From NCBI GenBank assembly GCA_013350335.1, contig CM023532.1:94361064-94425063 (forward strand): a stretch of 64,000 nt of DNA, read 5' to 3'. Of the stretch, positions 33,507 to 45,840 are shown piece after piece. The notes beneath the pieces were generated by a model. The model was not told where the DNA came from. It saw only the letters and a program-made list of their open reading frames with translations, and did no database searches. The translations under genes and the position numbers were made by a program. Each line of letters starts with the position of its first letter. The stretch's first letter is position 1. The stretch comes from Chimonanthus salicifolius (Eukaryota > Streptophyta > Magnoliopsida > Laurales > Calycanthaceae).

Positions 33507-35399
33507 GCTTGTTTCTCCTCTTCCCTCTCTGTTATTCCCTTCTCCTTCTTCCCCATCTCCCGCCGTATGCTGTTTGCCAAATCGGAGGTTCGGGACCCCA
33601 GCTGCAGATCTTCTAGCCCCCCGTCGTCGACCGATTCAAGGTATTTGTTTTCCCCTCTCTCCTTTCCCTCTTTCCAATTTCTTTCTCTCTTTCCCTTTCT
33701 CTCCCTCCCCCTCTCTGGTTTCCTTTCTTTCTTTCTTCTTCTTCTTCCCCTCTTTCCCTCTTTTTTCCCCTTCCCCTTCCGCTGAGTCACTCACAGCCGC
33801 GAGTTGACTCTGCCAAGTCCCGATTTTGGACCCCGGTAACCCGGCCCTGCTCGTCAGATCTGGCCCTGTTTGCCAAATCCGGTCCAGCCCACCAGATCCG
33901 ACCCAGTTTGCCTGTTTCAGGCCCGGTCCAGTCAGGCCCGATTCAGACCTGACCAGTTCTCGGGCCCATTTGCATTCCTTGCCCAGTTCGACCCGTTTCA
34001 TCCCAATTTCTTACCCACCTATTCTTGTTTCAATAGATTAAGCCCCTTCAACCACTGGACTCGTTTTCTTGCACTGGATTTTAAAGACACACACAAGTGA
34101 GGGAACTTATCACTGTTTTAGTATGTATTCGCATTCTTAACCTGTAATCTTAGACATCGAGTGACCTGAATGGGACCCTTTCATTTATTAAGCCACTCGG
34201 TAAGGGAACCATTGAAATGAATATGTGGCAAGGGATCCGTTCGGGTTCACCCAAGTCAATTATATGCATTTAATATAAAATTTTGATTGAATGAATGGTT
34301 ATTGATGCTTGAAGGTTGTTGAAAATACGTTTGTATTTAATCATAACACATATATGATATTATGATGAATGAGATAAATGTAGAAGGATGTTGAACACAA
34401 TAGTTGGAAGATGTTGTGATGCTTTCCGTGTTTACGCATAGTATGCATATGTAATCACATGTTGGATATAAAAGTATGAGTCTAAGCACCGCTATGTGTC
34501 GTTGACCGCATGATGAGGCATGTTGTTGATATTGATGTCATGTCAAAACATTTTTGTGTTGTCATACATGATCATGATACCATGTGCATGCATGAGAGGT
34601 TTTGTTTATGTGTATACATTCATGATAATGAGATGAGTTTGGTGGTTAGGAGGATTTCCCCGTTACACTCTGGCGGTCGAGACCCCATAGGGGATGTGGG
34701 TTTCCCCGTTGTGTTCCAGCGGTCGAGGTGCCTACCCTAGAGTTTGTTTCCCCTCAGGTGTGGTCGAGGTAGTTTCCGACACGACTCGTGTGGGTGAGGC
34801 AATTGTGTATTCTTTTGTCTCCCGATGATACTGGTTGAGAGATCGGGGTTCGTTGGAGGACCTGATGTGGACTTTGGAGATGATTTCTTGGATTTGGTTA
34901 ATGGAATATCGGTTAATAGAGTAGTTGAGTATCGTAGGCATGGATGTTTTGTTCACTAGTGATATTTACTATCCCTTTCATATGTGATCGATAACTACCT
35001 TGTTAATATGTGATATGTTCTCTCGCTAGGCTGTTTGGCTCACCCCTTACCTTTCAGGTGCCCCGACCGCTAAGGGGCCAGGCGGGCCCCTTGAGCAAGT
35101 ACCAGGAGAGGAGTAGTAGAGAATAGAAGCTTATGTTGATGCTATGTTTGATGTTTGAGAACTTTAGTCACATAGATTCAACCACATGTTTGTTTGGATG
35201 ACTGTATAACTTGTTGATTAGTTTACATTTGTGGTTCGTTGTGTTTATTCTAGTTTTGAACTTGTGGGCTGTTGGACGGGAAGTAGTTACCCCATTTCAA
35301 AAAAAAAAAATTGCTGCTATTCTTGTACCCGATATCTGTCTTTTGTAACTTCTGAGGTTTTTCGGAGATAAGGCGCCCGTAACGGGACGGGGCGTTACA
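33096..35399 (+). mobile_element. Solo LTR of a third family, inserted in integrase
   Basis: TGTAATGACCC at 33096 to GGGGCGTTACA at 35399, 2304 bp; perfect TSD TGGAG (33091-33095 and 35400-35404). No class A hairpins. It carries a CT microsatellite and C/T-rich tract (33340-33780), whose opposite-strand frames are artefacts, and GGGGCCAGGCGGGCCCC (35075-35092), a palindrome. It separates the two halves of the integrase zinc finger. Confidence 0.94.
33438..33505 (+). repeat. CT dinucleotide microsatellite
   Basis: Nearly uninterrupted CT repeats of about 65 bases in a longer C/T-rich tract. A likely polymorphic site. In the U3 half of this LTR such tracts can act as GAGA-type promoter elements, which is inference. 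Confidence 0.85.
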
Positions 35400-35404
35400 T
35401 GGAG

Positions 35405-36028
35405 AGCTTTGATTGATGAGCTTCTGTCAACAACTCTCTCCTGCAGCCTTGAGGTACATATGTCCTGCCTCGGAATAAGAGACCTTGTCCAGGTCGTAAT
35501 TCCCATTCAGGTATGACCTCTCCAGTTGACATCTTGGCCCAATTTTTTGCCACTTCAGGATCTGTCCATTGTTCTTGTTCAATCTTGGAAACCATACTGG
35601 ACCATACCATCAGATTATACATGTTCCCATAATCTTTGACGTACAAATTGAATTCTCGGATGGCTGTCAGCGTTTCCCATTCTTTCATAATTAAACTGGC
35701 CACAGTTGCATGTGAAATGAGACAGAGGCATCTGCCACCTTGCTTGCCTTTCCAGGGTGATATCGCAGTGCAAACTCATAGTCTTGCAGGTACTCCATCC
35801 ATCTGTGCTGTCTCAAATTGAGCTCCTTTTGATCGAACATATATTTTAAGCTCTTATGGTCTGAAAACACTTCAAACTTCTCACCATATAGATAATGTCT
35901 CCATCTTTTGAGTGCGAAGACCACTGCATCTAGTTCTAGATCATGCGTGGGATAGTTACATTCATGGATTTTCAGTTGCCTCGAACCATATGCCACTATA
36001 TGATGACTTTGAGTGAGAGAGCACCCAA
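35405..36028 (-). pseudogene. RNase H and integrase N-terminus of Tekay-type pol
   Basis: Frame 35996-35691 carries the RNase H signature ([45 protein letters not shown]); this domain degrades the RNA template during reverse transcription. It shifts frame after GKASKVADA into 35703-35405, the linker and start of the integrase zinc finger (TEAHQSKL). The upstream edge is cut inside RNase H by the solo LTR 36029-45840, and the downstream edge by 33096-35399. Confidence 0.9.
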
Positions 36029-36741
36029 TGTAACACCCCGGATTTTCAAGTTATAAATATTTATGGAAATTGCCCATTTAATTGGTGAATTAATGGATAT
36101 GGACCTTAGATGGGTAAGGTGTTGGGTCAATTGCTCAATTAAGGCCCAACGGATTATGGATATGGTTCAATTGAAGTAAATGGGTAAGACTTATGTAATT
36201 GGGTCAAGATTGTCAATTGGGTCAAAAGTCCAATTGGGACCCAATGGATCATATATGAGCTAGTTAGAAGTAAATTCGTAAGGTTTGATAATTGGGTCTA
36301 ATAACCAATTAAGATACAAGACATGAGATCCACCTCATCAAGTGAGGTGGCATGTAAATGAAATGGCTAAGTGGGACCCTAAATACTATATGGTTCATAG
36401 TCGGCTAAGCCATGGTTGAATTGGTCAACCATGGGTGAGTTCAATAGAGTTGAGTTAATGAATGAGCTCAAGTGGGATAAATAATACTTGAGTTGGAAAG
36501 TGAATTCACATGAGTTGAGAATTTATTAATGTGAGTTCAAGTACTTGAGTTGGAAAATGAGTTCATTTAAGTTGAGTTGAATTAAAATGAGTTGAATGGG
36601 AAGTCAATGGGATTTTCATTTTAATGAATGGAGTTGGAAGATGGAGAGTCCCATCTCAATGGACACCATCATTATGAAGAAGTTGAAGGGTTGTGGTGGT
36701 TACACAAGCCTACACAAGGCTACACGTTGGAAAGGATGGGA

Positions 36742-37090
36742 GTTTCATCTCATGGGATGAAATTCCAAAAGGAATATTAATGAGAAGTTGAAGAGTTTAG
36801 TTGTTACACAAGGTAACTAAGGAACACACGTTGGGAGTGTTTCATCCCATGGATGAAACCTCCAAAAGGATCTTTAATGAGGGAGGCGAAGAGACATGGT
36901 GGTTACAAAGGGGTATCACCAAAGGACACCACCCTTGGGCGACCCTCATTGAGCAAGATAAGGAAGTTGGAGGGTTTTGATGTTACACAACACATACCAT
37001 GCATACACGTTGGAACATGGAGGGCTTCCATCTCATGATGGAAACCCAAGGGTCATGTGGTGGGGAGTTTCATCTCATGGGATGAAACCC
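36742..37090 (+). repeat. Class B hairpins, four copies
   Basis: GTTTCATC...GATGAAA at 36742-36763, 36839-36859 and 37067-37088, and the variant TTCCATC...GATGGAA at 37022-37047. Equivalent to 25571-25964 in another LTR. Neighbouring phrases (GGTGGTTACAAAGGGGTATC, ACACGTTGG) also recur, so the hairpins sit in a larger imperfect repeat of about 100-200 bases. Confidence 0.85.
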
Positions 37091-37575
37091 CCAAAGTAAG
37101 TATCAATGGGGAGATGAAAGGTCATGGAAGTTACCAAGGGGTATCAACCAAAGGACACCACCCTTGGCTGATTTACATTGGGCAGCAACGAGAATTCCTT
37201 GTTTGATCTCACTCTCTCCCTCTCTCACTCAAGGCCGACCATTCTCAAAGACAAGGGACTTAGAGTAGTTTTTGATCCCAAGTTTCCCTCTCTCTCTCTC
37301 TCAAACCTACACTCTCTTGGCCGAACCCTCTCCTTGAAGTTTCATCTCAAGACCTCTCAAGCACTCTCGACCAAGGATCAAGGAGAAAAATGAGGCTAAA
37401 GAGGGAGTAGATTGGAAGAGCAAGAAGGAGTGAAAGCAACAGAAGGAGTCGCGGAATCGGTAAGTACTTCATGAGATTTTATTAAGTATTAAGATCAAAG
37501 ATCATGGGCTGGCCTCACATGGCCAAACTCTAAGGTTGATATGCATGGACCATTAAGGACAAAAGAAGGTTAGAT

Positions 37576-37694
37576 GAGGTTCGGCCATGATGTATGGCCG
37601 AACCCCATCAAAGGATTATAATCTTGGATACATGATTTTTAAATGGGATTGAGGAACCATAGGGTTCCGCCATGTTGTATGGCTGAACCCCATG
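37576..37694 (+). repeat. Class A hairpins, two copies
   Basis: 37576-37606 (loop GATGT) and 37660-37694 (arm GGTTCCGCCAT, decayed). A relic, TGGCCTCACATGGCCA, precedes at 37509. Confidence 0.85.
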
Positions 37695-37931
37695 GAAGAA
37701 CGTCATTGGTTTAAATGGTTTTAAAAGGTGGTTAAACCATGGAAAGGTATTAAAGATGTAAAAGGTTTTAAAATGGTTGTATGTCAATGATTTGAAAGGG
37801 TTTTAAAGGAGGGAAATAATGGAGAATTGTTAATCATTTTATGCAACGCTCGCCCCTTTTCATCCAAATATCAGAGTCAATTTTTTTTTTTTTTAAAAAA
37901 AAGTGACAAAGGGCGCAGACGTCACGACGCT

Positions 37932-38021
37932 AGTTAAGTCCGAGCTTCTAAAGCCCGGGCCTTAACTGGCCAACCCTATGGGTACGTGGAACGGAGTCCA
38001 TAGAGAATAGTTCACCCGTAG
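37932..38021 (-). other. Twin U5 stem-loops
   Basis: Stem 1: AGTTAAG with CTTAACT (37932-37967), inner CGAGCTT/AAGCCCGGG. Stem 2: CTATGGGT (37976-37983) with ACCCGTAG, where GGGT/ACCC replaces GTGT/ACAC of other copies. Confidence 0.78.
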
Positions 38022-38497
38022 AAGAAAGCTCACGGAAAGTTACATTAAATGCGGAAAGACATTACAAACTATCCTACCAATTTTTCTTTCTAGATAACAG
38101 GGAAGATTTCATCATTTAATTACCAAAATACCATAACATCATATGTCTACCACAAAATCCAAAACATAGCAATAAGTCTAAAATATTACATTCCGACGAG
38201 CTAAGTTATCAAATACATTTCCAAATTAAACTTGAATAAACTAAATAGTCTGTCTCCCCAAGCTCCTAAGCTTGGCTCCCATCTCGTCCTTCTGCTCCGG
38301 CATTTCCTGCGTCACCAGCTAGGGTAGAAGTAGGGCGTTAGACCACGCGCCCAGTAGGACTCCGAGTAGGGCTAACACATGGATTAGTGATAACAAAGCA
38401 TATAGATAATATTATAACGAAAAACCATAACATGAGTGTTATGCCATGAGTGTCTGTGTTATGAACCCCACCCATCATCCATACCATCATACTGTCA

Positions 38498-38675
38498 TAT
38501 TCCCCTTGACGGCAAAACCTCGTCAAGATATAAACAATCACAAATCATTCCTCTGGATGGAAAAACCTCGTCCAGGTATAAACAATCAGAAATCATCTCC
38601 CTGGACGGCAAAACCTCGTCCAGGTATAAACAATCACGTATCATCCCCCTTGATGGAAGAACCATCATCAAGGTA
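38498..38675 (-). repeat. Class C hairpins in a 52-bp tandem repeat, four units with paired arm changes
   Basis: Four successive units with arms CTTGACG/CGTCAAG, CTGGATG/CGTCCAG, CTGGACG/CGTCCAG and CTTGATG/CATCAAG, each followed by GTATAAACAATCA or a similar spacer. The third arm position switches T-A to G-C and the sixth C-G to T-A, on both arms in most units. The pairing is kept while the sequence drifts. Confidence 0.88.
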
Positions 38676-39812
38676 TCATAATTACATACAACATCCATGA
38701 TAAATCAAACACATCAAAATGTTTCCATGTCTGTTTATCGGTCGCCCCGACGGAGCATGGACTCCGATTTCATTTCATGCTTCCCCTGTCATATCCCTCC
38801 CATGCCATGCATGAGATGTAGGTGCCATATGCCATGTAATGAATATAATAACATACCATGACATTTAAAAATCCCATCAATAAAACAAATAACTTGATTA
38901 TCAAAAGTAGATCAAGCAAAGCCTCAATAAACACATCATAGCTTTAAAATCCATTTTAAACCAATCATATGCTTACTAAAATAAATCAAGTAAAAACTCC
39001 TACTTAATACATAATTCAAAACCAATCTTAAAACAAACCATATAATTTCCAAAATAACTCAAAGAAACAATCACTCAATCCATGGCTTACAAAAAGGTTA
39101 GAATCCTACCGAATACCGACTCGCTTCCTTTTACGGTTTCGCCCGATAATCCGGCTACCGACACGCGTACTGCTCGCGATATGCAATACCCTATTACATA
39201 CACATAATCAGTCCACATTTTAACTATTTCTAAGTCCATTCACATTTCCAAGTCCATATGAAAAACCGGTCACTATTTAGGTTTTGTGGATCCCATTTCA
39301 TCTATTAAAACTTTTAATCCCATAAGTCTTAAAAATTGGCCACCTTAGGCTTTATCAATCACTTATAAGGTTATTACATTAAAGCCCCTAAGTCCATGAT
39401 CAATCTCCATGGAATTCTTGAATTTGGCCATTAATTACGGTTTTGCCACTACCTCATTTTCCATGATTAATCACTCATTTATCCATGCATGATTAAATCC
39501 CTAATTGATCATAAACTTAGATCCCTAACTTAGGTCCATTAATGACCCATTGAACCATGTCATAACATCATTAAAAATTAGCCTTTTTATTAACCTAACC
39601 CTTATTCATTTAAACCCATACAAAACCCCACATTTAACCCTTTAGATGGGTAATGGACCATGGTTTTAAAATACCTCATTCATCAACTCTTCCCATGGGA
39701 TTTACTTCATACATTTAAACTACAATGAGTCCATTACCCATTCATACCCTTTGGAAACCATAAACATCACTCATCCTCCAATTTAACCCATCAAAATGGA
39801 TCACAATTGGGC

Positions 39813-40340
39813 CATGGGTTCGGCCATACACCATGGCCGAACCCATGGTGTCCTTTCCCCATTTTTTTTCTTGGGTCCATTGTTACATTTTAGATTCACT
39901 AATAGTCCTTTCTTGAGGGGTTTAAATCATGCATCTAAACCATATTCTCTCATTCAATTCATTGCTCCAAAATGCCTACATTCACCAAAATATTAAATCC
40001 ATTAATCTTCCCATTTTTCCATGGCTTCAAACCTTAAAACCCTAATTTATTTCATTAGCTACAAACCCTAACTAATTAAATCAATTAGCTAATCACCAAC
40101 CATGGGGTTCGCCCATACTACATGGCCGAACCCTATGGCCCATGATTTTTCTTTCAATCACATAATTTCATACTAAATGAACTAAATTACCAAATGTACT
40201 TAATCCATTTATTTTCTTTTCTTACCCTAACCCTAATTTACCCATTTAGTTTCCTCCACCTTCCATTTTCTTAAAACCCTAAAAAAAAACATACATTACT
40301 TACCATGGGGTTCGGCCATGCTACATGGCCGAACCCTATG
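39813..40340 (-). repeat. Class A hairpins, three copies
   Basis: 39813-39847 is perfect (15-base arms, loop ACACC), 40101-40137 has one arm change, and 40303-40340 has loop GCTAC. Confidence 0.92.
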
Positions 40341-41155
40341 GCTCTTAACTCCAAAAAAAAAATGCATGTACCTCTATGTTTAATCACATTAACCATATAA
40401 TGTCCATAATCCCTTTTTATTTTTCTTAACCCTAATTTTTCTCCATTAGGGTTTTTGCCCACTTTCCATTCCTTCCATTTGATGGATTTAAAATCCATGG
40501 TATAAACTTATGTAACCACCATTAATTTTACAAAACTAAATCCCAATTCTTAAACCCTAAAAATCCAAAATTTCTTGTTTAAGAAATACTCACGATCCGT
40601 CGTCTCCTCCGATTTCCGCCAGTCCCGTCGGTCTCCTTAACCTCCTCTCTCCTTCCTCTTGATCTTTGATAGGCCAAGACACTTGATCAATGGTGACAAC
40701 CCCCACCCTTAGGATCGGCCAAAGTAGGGCTTAAATTGAGAGAGGGAAAAGGATGGAGATGGGAAAAATGTCTGAAGATCTTTACTTTGAGGTGGTGGTA
40801 CAACCTTTTCTTCCTCTCCTTGGGCTCTTCTCTTTTCTTTCTTAATTTTCTTCTCTTCTTTTCCTTGCTAATGTGGGACGGAAATGGAAGAATGGGAGAG
40901 ATGGAGAGAGAGTGTTGAGGGTAAAATGAAAAGGATAAGGTGTAAACCATCTTTATCTCTTTGGTTATTTAACCTTCACTTTACATTAACTCTCTCCACC
41001 CACCCACAAGATATTTATGTTGCTTTATGGCTTATGACTCCACACCCCTAAGTCCCAACGTGTTTTATTGTAACGCCCCGCCCTTTCCGAGAATTTCAGA
41101 GTCTAACTTTTTTTTTAAATAAACATCGGAAGAGAGCGGGCGGCGTCACGACGCG

Positions 41156-41240
41156 AGTTAAGTTCAGACTACCCAAGTCTGAACCTTAACTAGCCACCCA
41201 TGTGTACATGGAATAAACCATGATAGTGAATCACACATGG
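41156..41240 (-). other. Twin U5 stem-loops
   Basis: AGTTAAGTTCAGACT...AGTCTGAACCTTAACT (41156-41191), then CCATGTGT with ACACATGG. Nearly the same as 2807-2891. Confidence 0.78.
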
Positions 41241-41654
41241 AACTAACATCAACATGCGGAATAATCTAGATAATTGCGGAATAGAAAGACGAGATAGCAA
41301 GTAACAGTCTTAAATATTAAATAACATAGATCAACCATCCATAGGTTATTATCCTAATCAAACCATAGCAAATAACGAATTATTACATGTCCAACAATAG
41401 TATTCAAATGACAGTAATATAACGTAATCCAAATCCATCATTAAAGCACTTAGGCTCAGCTCCCCTCCCGGTCAATGACCTTTCCTTTCCCTTTCATGTA
41501 CCTGCAATCTCCTCTGAGGATAGAATTAGGGCGTTAGATCAACGCGCCCAGTAGGTTCCCGAATCAGGGCTACCACATGTTAGCATATAAAACATGCATA
41601 TACATATTATAATACATGATCATCAAAACAGGTAAAACAATGCTATGAAATATG

Positions 41655-41910
41655 CACATGCAATGAGCATCCCCCATCATGTACTTTCATAGCCATCACT
41701 TGACGTGCCTTGCACCGACAAGGTAAATTACAACACACCTTCATCTCTTCTATAAGCGATGTACATGTAATGAGCAACCCCATCATGTACCATCGTAGCC
41801 ATCACTTGACGTGCCTTGCACCGGCAAGGTAAATTACAACAACATTCATCTCTTCTATACAATATGTACATGCAATGAGCAACCCCAATCATGTACAATC
41901 ATAGCCATCA
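41655..41910 (-). repeat. Tandem repeat, period about 110 bp
   Basis: Units starting ATGCAATGAGCA and ending CTTGACGTGCC..CGRCAAGGTAAATTACAACA, two full copies and a partial third. CTTGACG...CAAG is a broken class C hairpin. Confidence 0.82.
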
Positions 41911-43337
41911 CTGTAGAACTTCATTCATTATCCCATGACTATGCATGAGATGCCAATGCCTGTATGCCATTTGTTAATGCATAATATATCATTTGAAACA
42001 CATATATTAAAACAAGAGTATCATAAGAAATACTAGGTAAAACCGTGGTTACAAGTAGGTAGGAAACCTACTAAAGAATCACTTCAGCGTTCGTTCTTTC
42101 TTAGGCTTTAACCGGTGACGACTCGTTCGTCGTTCAACTTTCGGTACCTTATTATGCAACAATAAGTAAATCATAATCTTATTTAGATGTCCATTCACAT
42201 ATGAAACCTAAAACATCTTATAAGTACTTTTGATCAATCTCTTCATTTGGCTCGTATTGGAGCTCCCTTGAGGGTTCACACGGTCAACAATAGTCAACTC
42301 GACCCGTTTTTGACTCCATGACCCAATTATGGTATTTTGGTCATTTGTAAATGGTTTTCACATATGGATCAAGCCTACCCATTTCTTCTCCACTTGATTT
42401 CCAATCAACTAGGCTTAACCCCCTTTAATTTAAATTCACAAAATGGCCAAATCATCCATTTTGACCCGATGGGCCCCATTTGGGCCCTTTGACCCATTTA
42501 GCCATTTTTGACCCAATTGATGTAAATTGCCCAACCAATCACACTTAACTTCATAATGTGCTCATATGATCTTAATTTGAGCAATGGGCCCCACCATTTC
42601 CTTACTTAACATCACAAAATAATTAATTTAATACATCAGGGGCATTTTGGTAATTTTCCACTTCATTGAGAAATCGAGGTGTTACATTTATATTTGAGTT
42701 TGAATTGAGGTACCTTGGTCTTCACCTTTTGACCCCACTTTGACCACCTCATTTGGATAATTTTTAATCATTTAATATTTAGATATTTTGGTTACTTTAA
42801 TTCCCATTTACCTAAGTTACCTTATACATCCACCCATGGTTGACCAATTCAACCATGGTGGCCGGCCCCACCAATCCTTGGGTCCACACGCCACCTCACT
42901 TGATGAGGTGGAGGTGGGTCCCACTTGGCCACATCACCTTGGTTTAATTCAAATAACTTAGGTGATTTAAATTTCATTCCATTCATTCTAAATGGATCAC
43001 CATTGGGCCTATGGCCCAATTACATTTTCATCTTACCCATTTACCTTAGAGCTTAACCATCTTGACCCATTGGGTCCCAAATGGGTATTTGACCCAATTT
43101 GACCATTCTTGACCCATTTAACCCTCATTGCCCCTTTAAATGAATTTAAATCAACTCCATAATCCATTGGGCCATACTTGGGCCTTTGCCCAAACTTTGG
43201 CCCATTTACCATCTAGTCCACAAATTTTCTAATTTCCATCACTAAAATAAATAATATCCACATTTATATTAATTTAAAAATTCCGGACCATTACATTTTA
43301 AATGGTCTAAAATGTTATACGGTGAAGAACCTTTGAC

Positions 43338-44498
43338 CATGGGTTCGGCCATACACCATGGCCGAACCCCATGAAGGCATATTGTTGATGTTTAAAAGGT
43401 GTTAAAAGATGATAATGATGGGAGATGTTGGATAATTTTAAGCAGGTCTTAAATGTTGGAAAACATGACCTAATATGTTATAATGGTGAAGAACCTTGGA
43501 CCATGGGTTCGGCCATGTTGTATGGCCGAACCCCATGGAGAAGTATTAGTGGTTTTAAAGGTGGTTAAACCATGGAAAGGGCTAAAGATACTAAAAGGTT
43601 TTAAAATGGAAGTATGTTAATAATTGTTGTGGGTTTTGAAGGATGAAAACCATAAAAGTTGGTTAATGATCTTAATAGGTTTTTAAAAGGATAAATCATG
43701 GAGTTATGATTTATTGAACCCCCCATGGAAGGTTATTAATGTTTTAAATGGAGGGATGTTGATGGACTTAGATGCATTTTGATCATGAAAATAATGGAAA
43801 TTATGTTGATGGACTTTGGGTTGTAAATGATGACCTAAGGGTATGAGTAAATCCCCATGGAGGGACCTTGGTTTATGGACTTAAATATTGTAAATGATTT
43901 AATGGAGAACATGGAAATGAGACATCATGGGTTCGACCATGGTGTATGGCCGAACCCCATGGACCATTTTAACGGGTCATGTGGAGATTTATACATGTCT
44001 AAATGAATTAATGATTAACTTAGAAAATGGAGGATTCATTTATGGAACTATGTTGTGTTGATGAATGATGTTGGGACTTAAGTCATGTAAATATAAGCTA
44101 AGTGAGTAGCCTTGGAAAGATGAATGGCAAAGAGGTAAATATGGGTGAAAATGATGGACCATGGGTTCGGCCGGCCAAGGTGTATGGCCGAACCCCATGG
44201 GGAATGTTTTGATAGGAACTTAGGTTGTTATCAATGTTAGATAATTAGTGTATAAGTGATTAGAGTTATGAATCAAGGATGGCTTGATCTTGGATTTAAT
44301 TTAAAAGATCAAAGGACTACAAAGAGGGACCAAAAGCAAGTGAGTGAGGTTCGGCCATGTGGTATGGCTGAACCCCACTAAGGTGTATTTTGTGGACCTA
44401 ATTGTTTAATGATTAACTTTGTAGTGATTGATTAATAAATCAAAGGAGAGTCTAAAACCTAGTGAGTGAGGTTTGGCCATGGTGTATGGCGGAACCCC
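43338..44498 (+). repeat. Class A hairpin array, six copies, with opposite loops in a tandem duplicate
   Basis: 43338-43373 (loop ACACC), 43502-43537 (loop GTTGT), 43926-43961, 44160-44199 (with an extra GGCCAAGG), 44347-44377 and 44470-44498. The first two lie in a duplicated block of about 165 bases (ATGGTGAAGAACCTT-like context on both) yet have loops of opposite strand sense. Confidence 0.9.
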
Positions 44499-44829
44499 AC
44501 TAAGTTATGTTTATGGACTTCAACATGGTTGGAAATCAAAGGGGTCATTGGTTTGACTAATTTATATGTAATAAGGTAACGAGGTCTTGCAAGCGGTGTA
44601 CGATCAGCTTGACGCGATCAGTGAGCAATTTCGGACAAAAACGCAAGGACACACTAGTGGTCATTGGTAGGTTTCCTACATCATTGAAAACTATGGGATG
44701 TGTACAATGGTTTTAATTCTTATTTTGATGAGTTACTTTGTATCAAATGATATGTTTCAAATGTGAGATTTTAAAGGCTATGATTGTATTATTGCATAGC
44801 ATATGGACAATTTCATCTCATGCATGGCA

Positions 44830-45096
44830 TGGGAGGGATGATTTGTAACCGGAGGGATGATTTGTAACCGGAGGCCACGCTCCGTCGGGGCGTCCGTAAG
44901 GCATCTGTGGGAAGACCTTAATGTGCATTATCCATCAAGAGGTAACCGGAGACCCACGCTTTGTCGGGGCGTCCGTAAGTCGTGAGGGGGACCTTGATGT
45001 GCATTATTCCATCAAGAGGTAACCGGAGGCTACACTCCGTCGGGGCGTCCGAAAGACCACCGTGGGGATACCTTGATGAGGACTTTTCATCAAGAG
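44830..45096 (+). repeat. CCGGAG/CTCCG and class C hairpin tandem block
   Basis: Four copies of ACCGGAG..ACGCTCCGTCGGGGCGTCCG or a close variant (44849-45052) alternate with CTTGATG...CATCAAG hairpins (about 44920, 44993-45016 and 45072-45094). A 15-base phrase, GGAGGGATGATTTGT, is also directly duplicated at 44831-44865. Confidence 0.82.
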
Positions 45097-45659
45097 GATA
45101 CCATGTGTTTGTGATGGGTGGGACTCATCGCATATGATAGCATGGCATGGCATTGAATCGGCATGGTTATGATCTTTATTATCATGCAATGTTTCTGGTT
45201 TTTATCTGTATGATTGGATCTCTATTATCATACATTGTTTTGGATACGATGCATTACAAGTATGGTATAATATATTATATTTGGATTTTTGGTGCTAACC
45301 CATGTGTTAACCCTAATTGGAATACCTACTGGGTGCGTTGTCTAACGCCCTACTTCTACCCTAGTTGATGACACAGGAATTGAATGGAACGAAGGATGTG
45401 ATCGGAGCCAAGCTTAGGAGCTTGGATGATTAAGTTTCATTTTGTTTAAGTTACTCATGGATAATGTATTTGAGTAACTAGTAGTCAGGAATGTAATAAC
45501 GTAGATATATTTGCTATGGTTTGGATGGTTGATTTTGGATATTTAACTTAAGGTAATTATTATTAAGTGATGGATGTCCTTGCTATCTAAAATGGAATAG
45601 AATTGTTATTCTATTAATATTTCTGCATATATGTTTTATTCTGCGTGTTAACTTGAGTA

Positions 45660-45744
45660 CAAGTGAACCATTTTAGTGGACTTGGTCCACGCACACGTAC
45701 GGTTGGCCAGTTAAGGGTCGGGCATGGGAAGCTCGGGCTTAGCT
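45660..45744 (+). other. U5 stem region
   Basis: AGTTAAGGGTCGGGC...GCTCGGGCTTAGCT (45709-45744); the outer base pairs are partly lost. The inner GTGGACTTGGTCCAC (45676-45690) is perfect. Confidence 0.6.
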
Positions 45745-45840
45745 TACGTCGTGGCGTCCCGCTTTCTCTCACTTTTCTATTTTTAAAAAAAAATAGACTC
45801 CGATTTTCGGAAAGCAAGTTAGAAAGGGCGGGGCGTTACA

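Larger units (their letters stand above)
41069..42686 (-). mobile_element. Solo LTR, internally deleted (fourth nesting level)
   Basis: TGTAACGCCCCGCCC at 41069 to GAGGTGTTACA at 42686, 1618 bp; perfect TSD TTTAT (41064-41068 and 42687-42691). Closely related to 2716-6159 at both ends, but the central part with all class A hairpins is missing; the junction is near 42235-42250. U5 stems at 41156-41240. Confidence 0.94.
37842..43295 (-). mobile_element. Solo LTR, hairpin-rich family (third nesting level)
   Basis: TGCAACGCTCGCCCC at 37842 to TCCGGACCATTACA at 43295; perfect TSD TTTTA (37837-37841 and 43296-43300). Split by 41069-42686; own length about 3.8 kb. Contains U5 stems (37932-38021), class C hairpins (38498-38672) and class A hairpins (39813-40340). 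Confidence 0.94.
36029..45840 (+). mobile_element. Solo LTR, hairpin-rich family, inserted in RNase H
   Basis: TGTAACACCCCGG at 36029 to GGGGCGTTACA at 45840. TSD CCCAA (36024-36028) and CCCAT (45841-45845), one change. Without the nested LTR 37842-43295 it is about 4.35 kb, the longest here. Class B hairpins 36742-37088, class A hairpins 37576-37694 and 43338-44498, class C 44920-45096, U5 stem region 45660-45744. Confidence 0.93.

Noticed and set aside
33266..34001. Frames of 95-121 codons around the CT microsatellite
   Set aside because: Same compositional effect, on both strands at once, inside a solo LTR.
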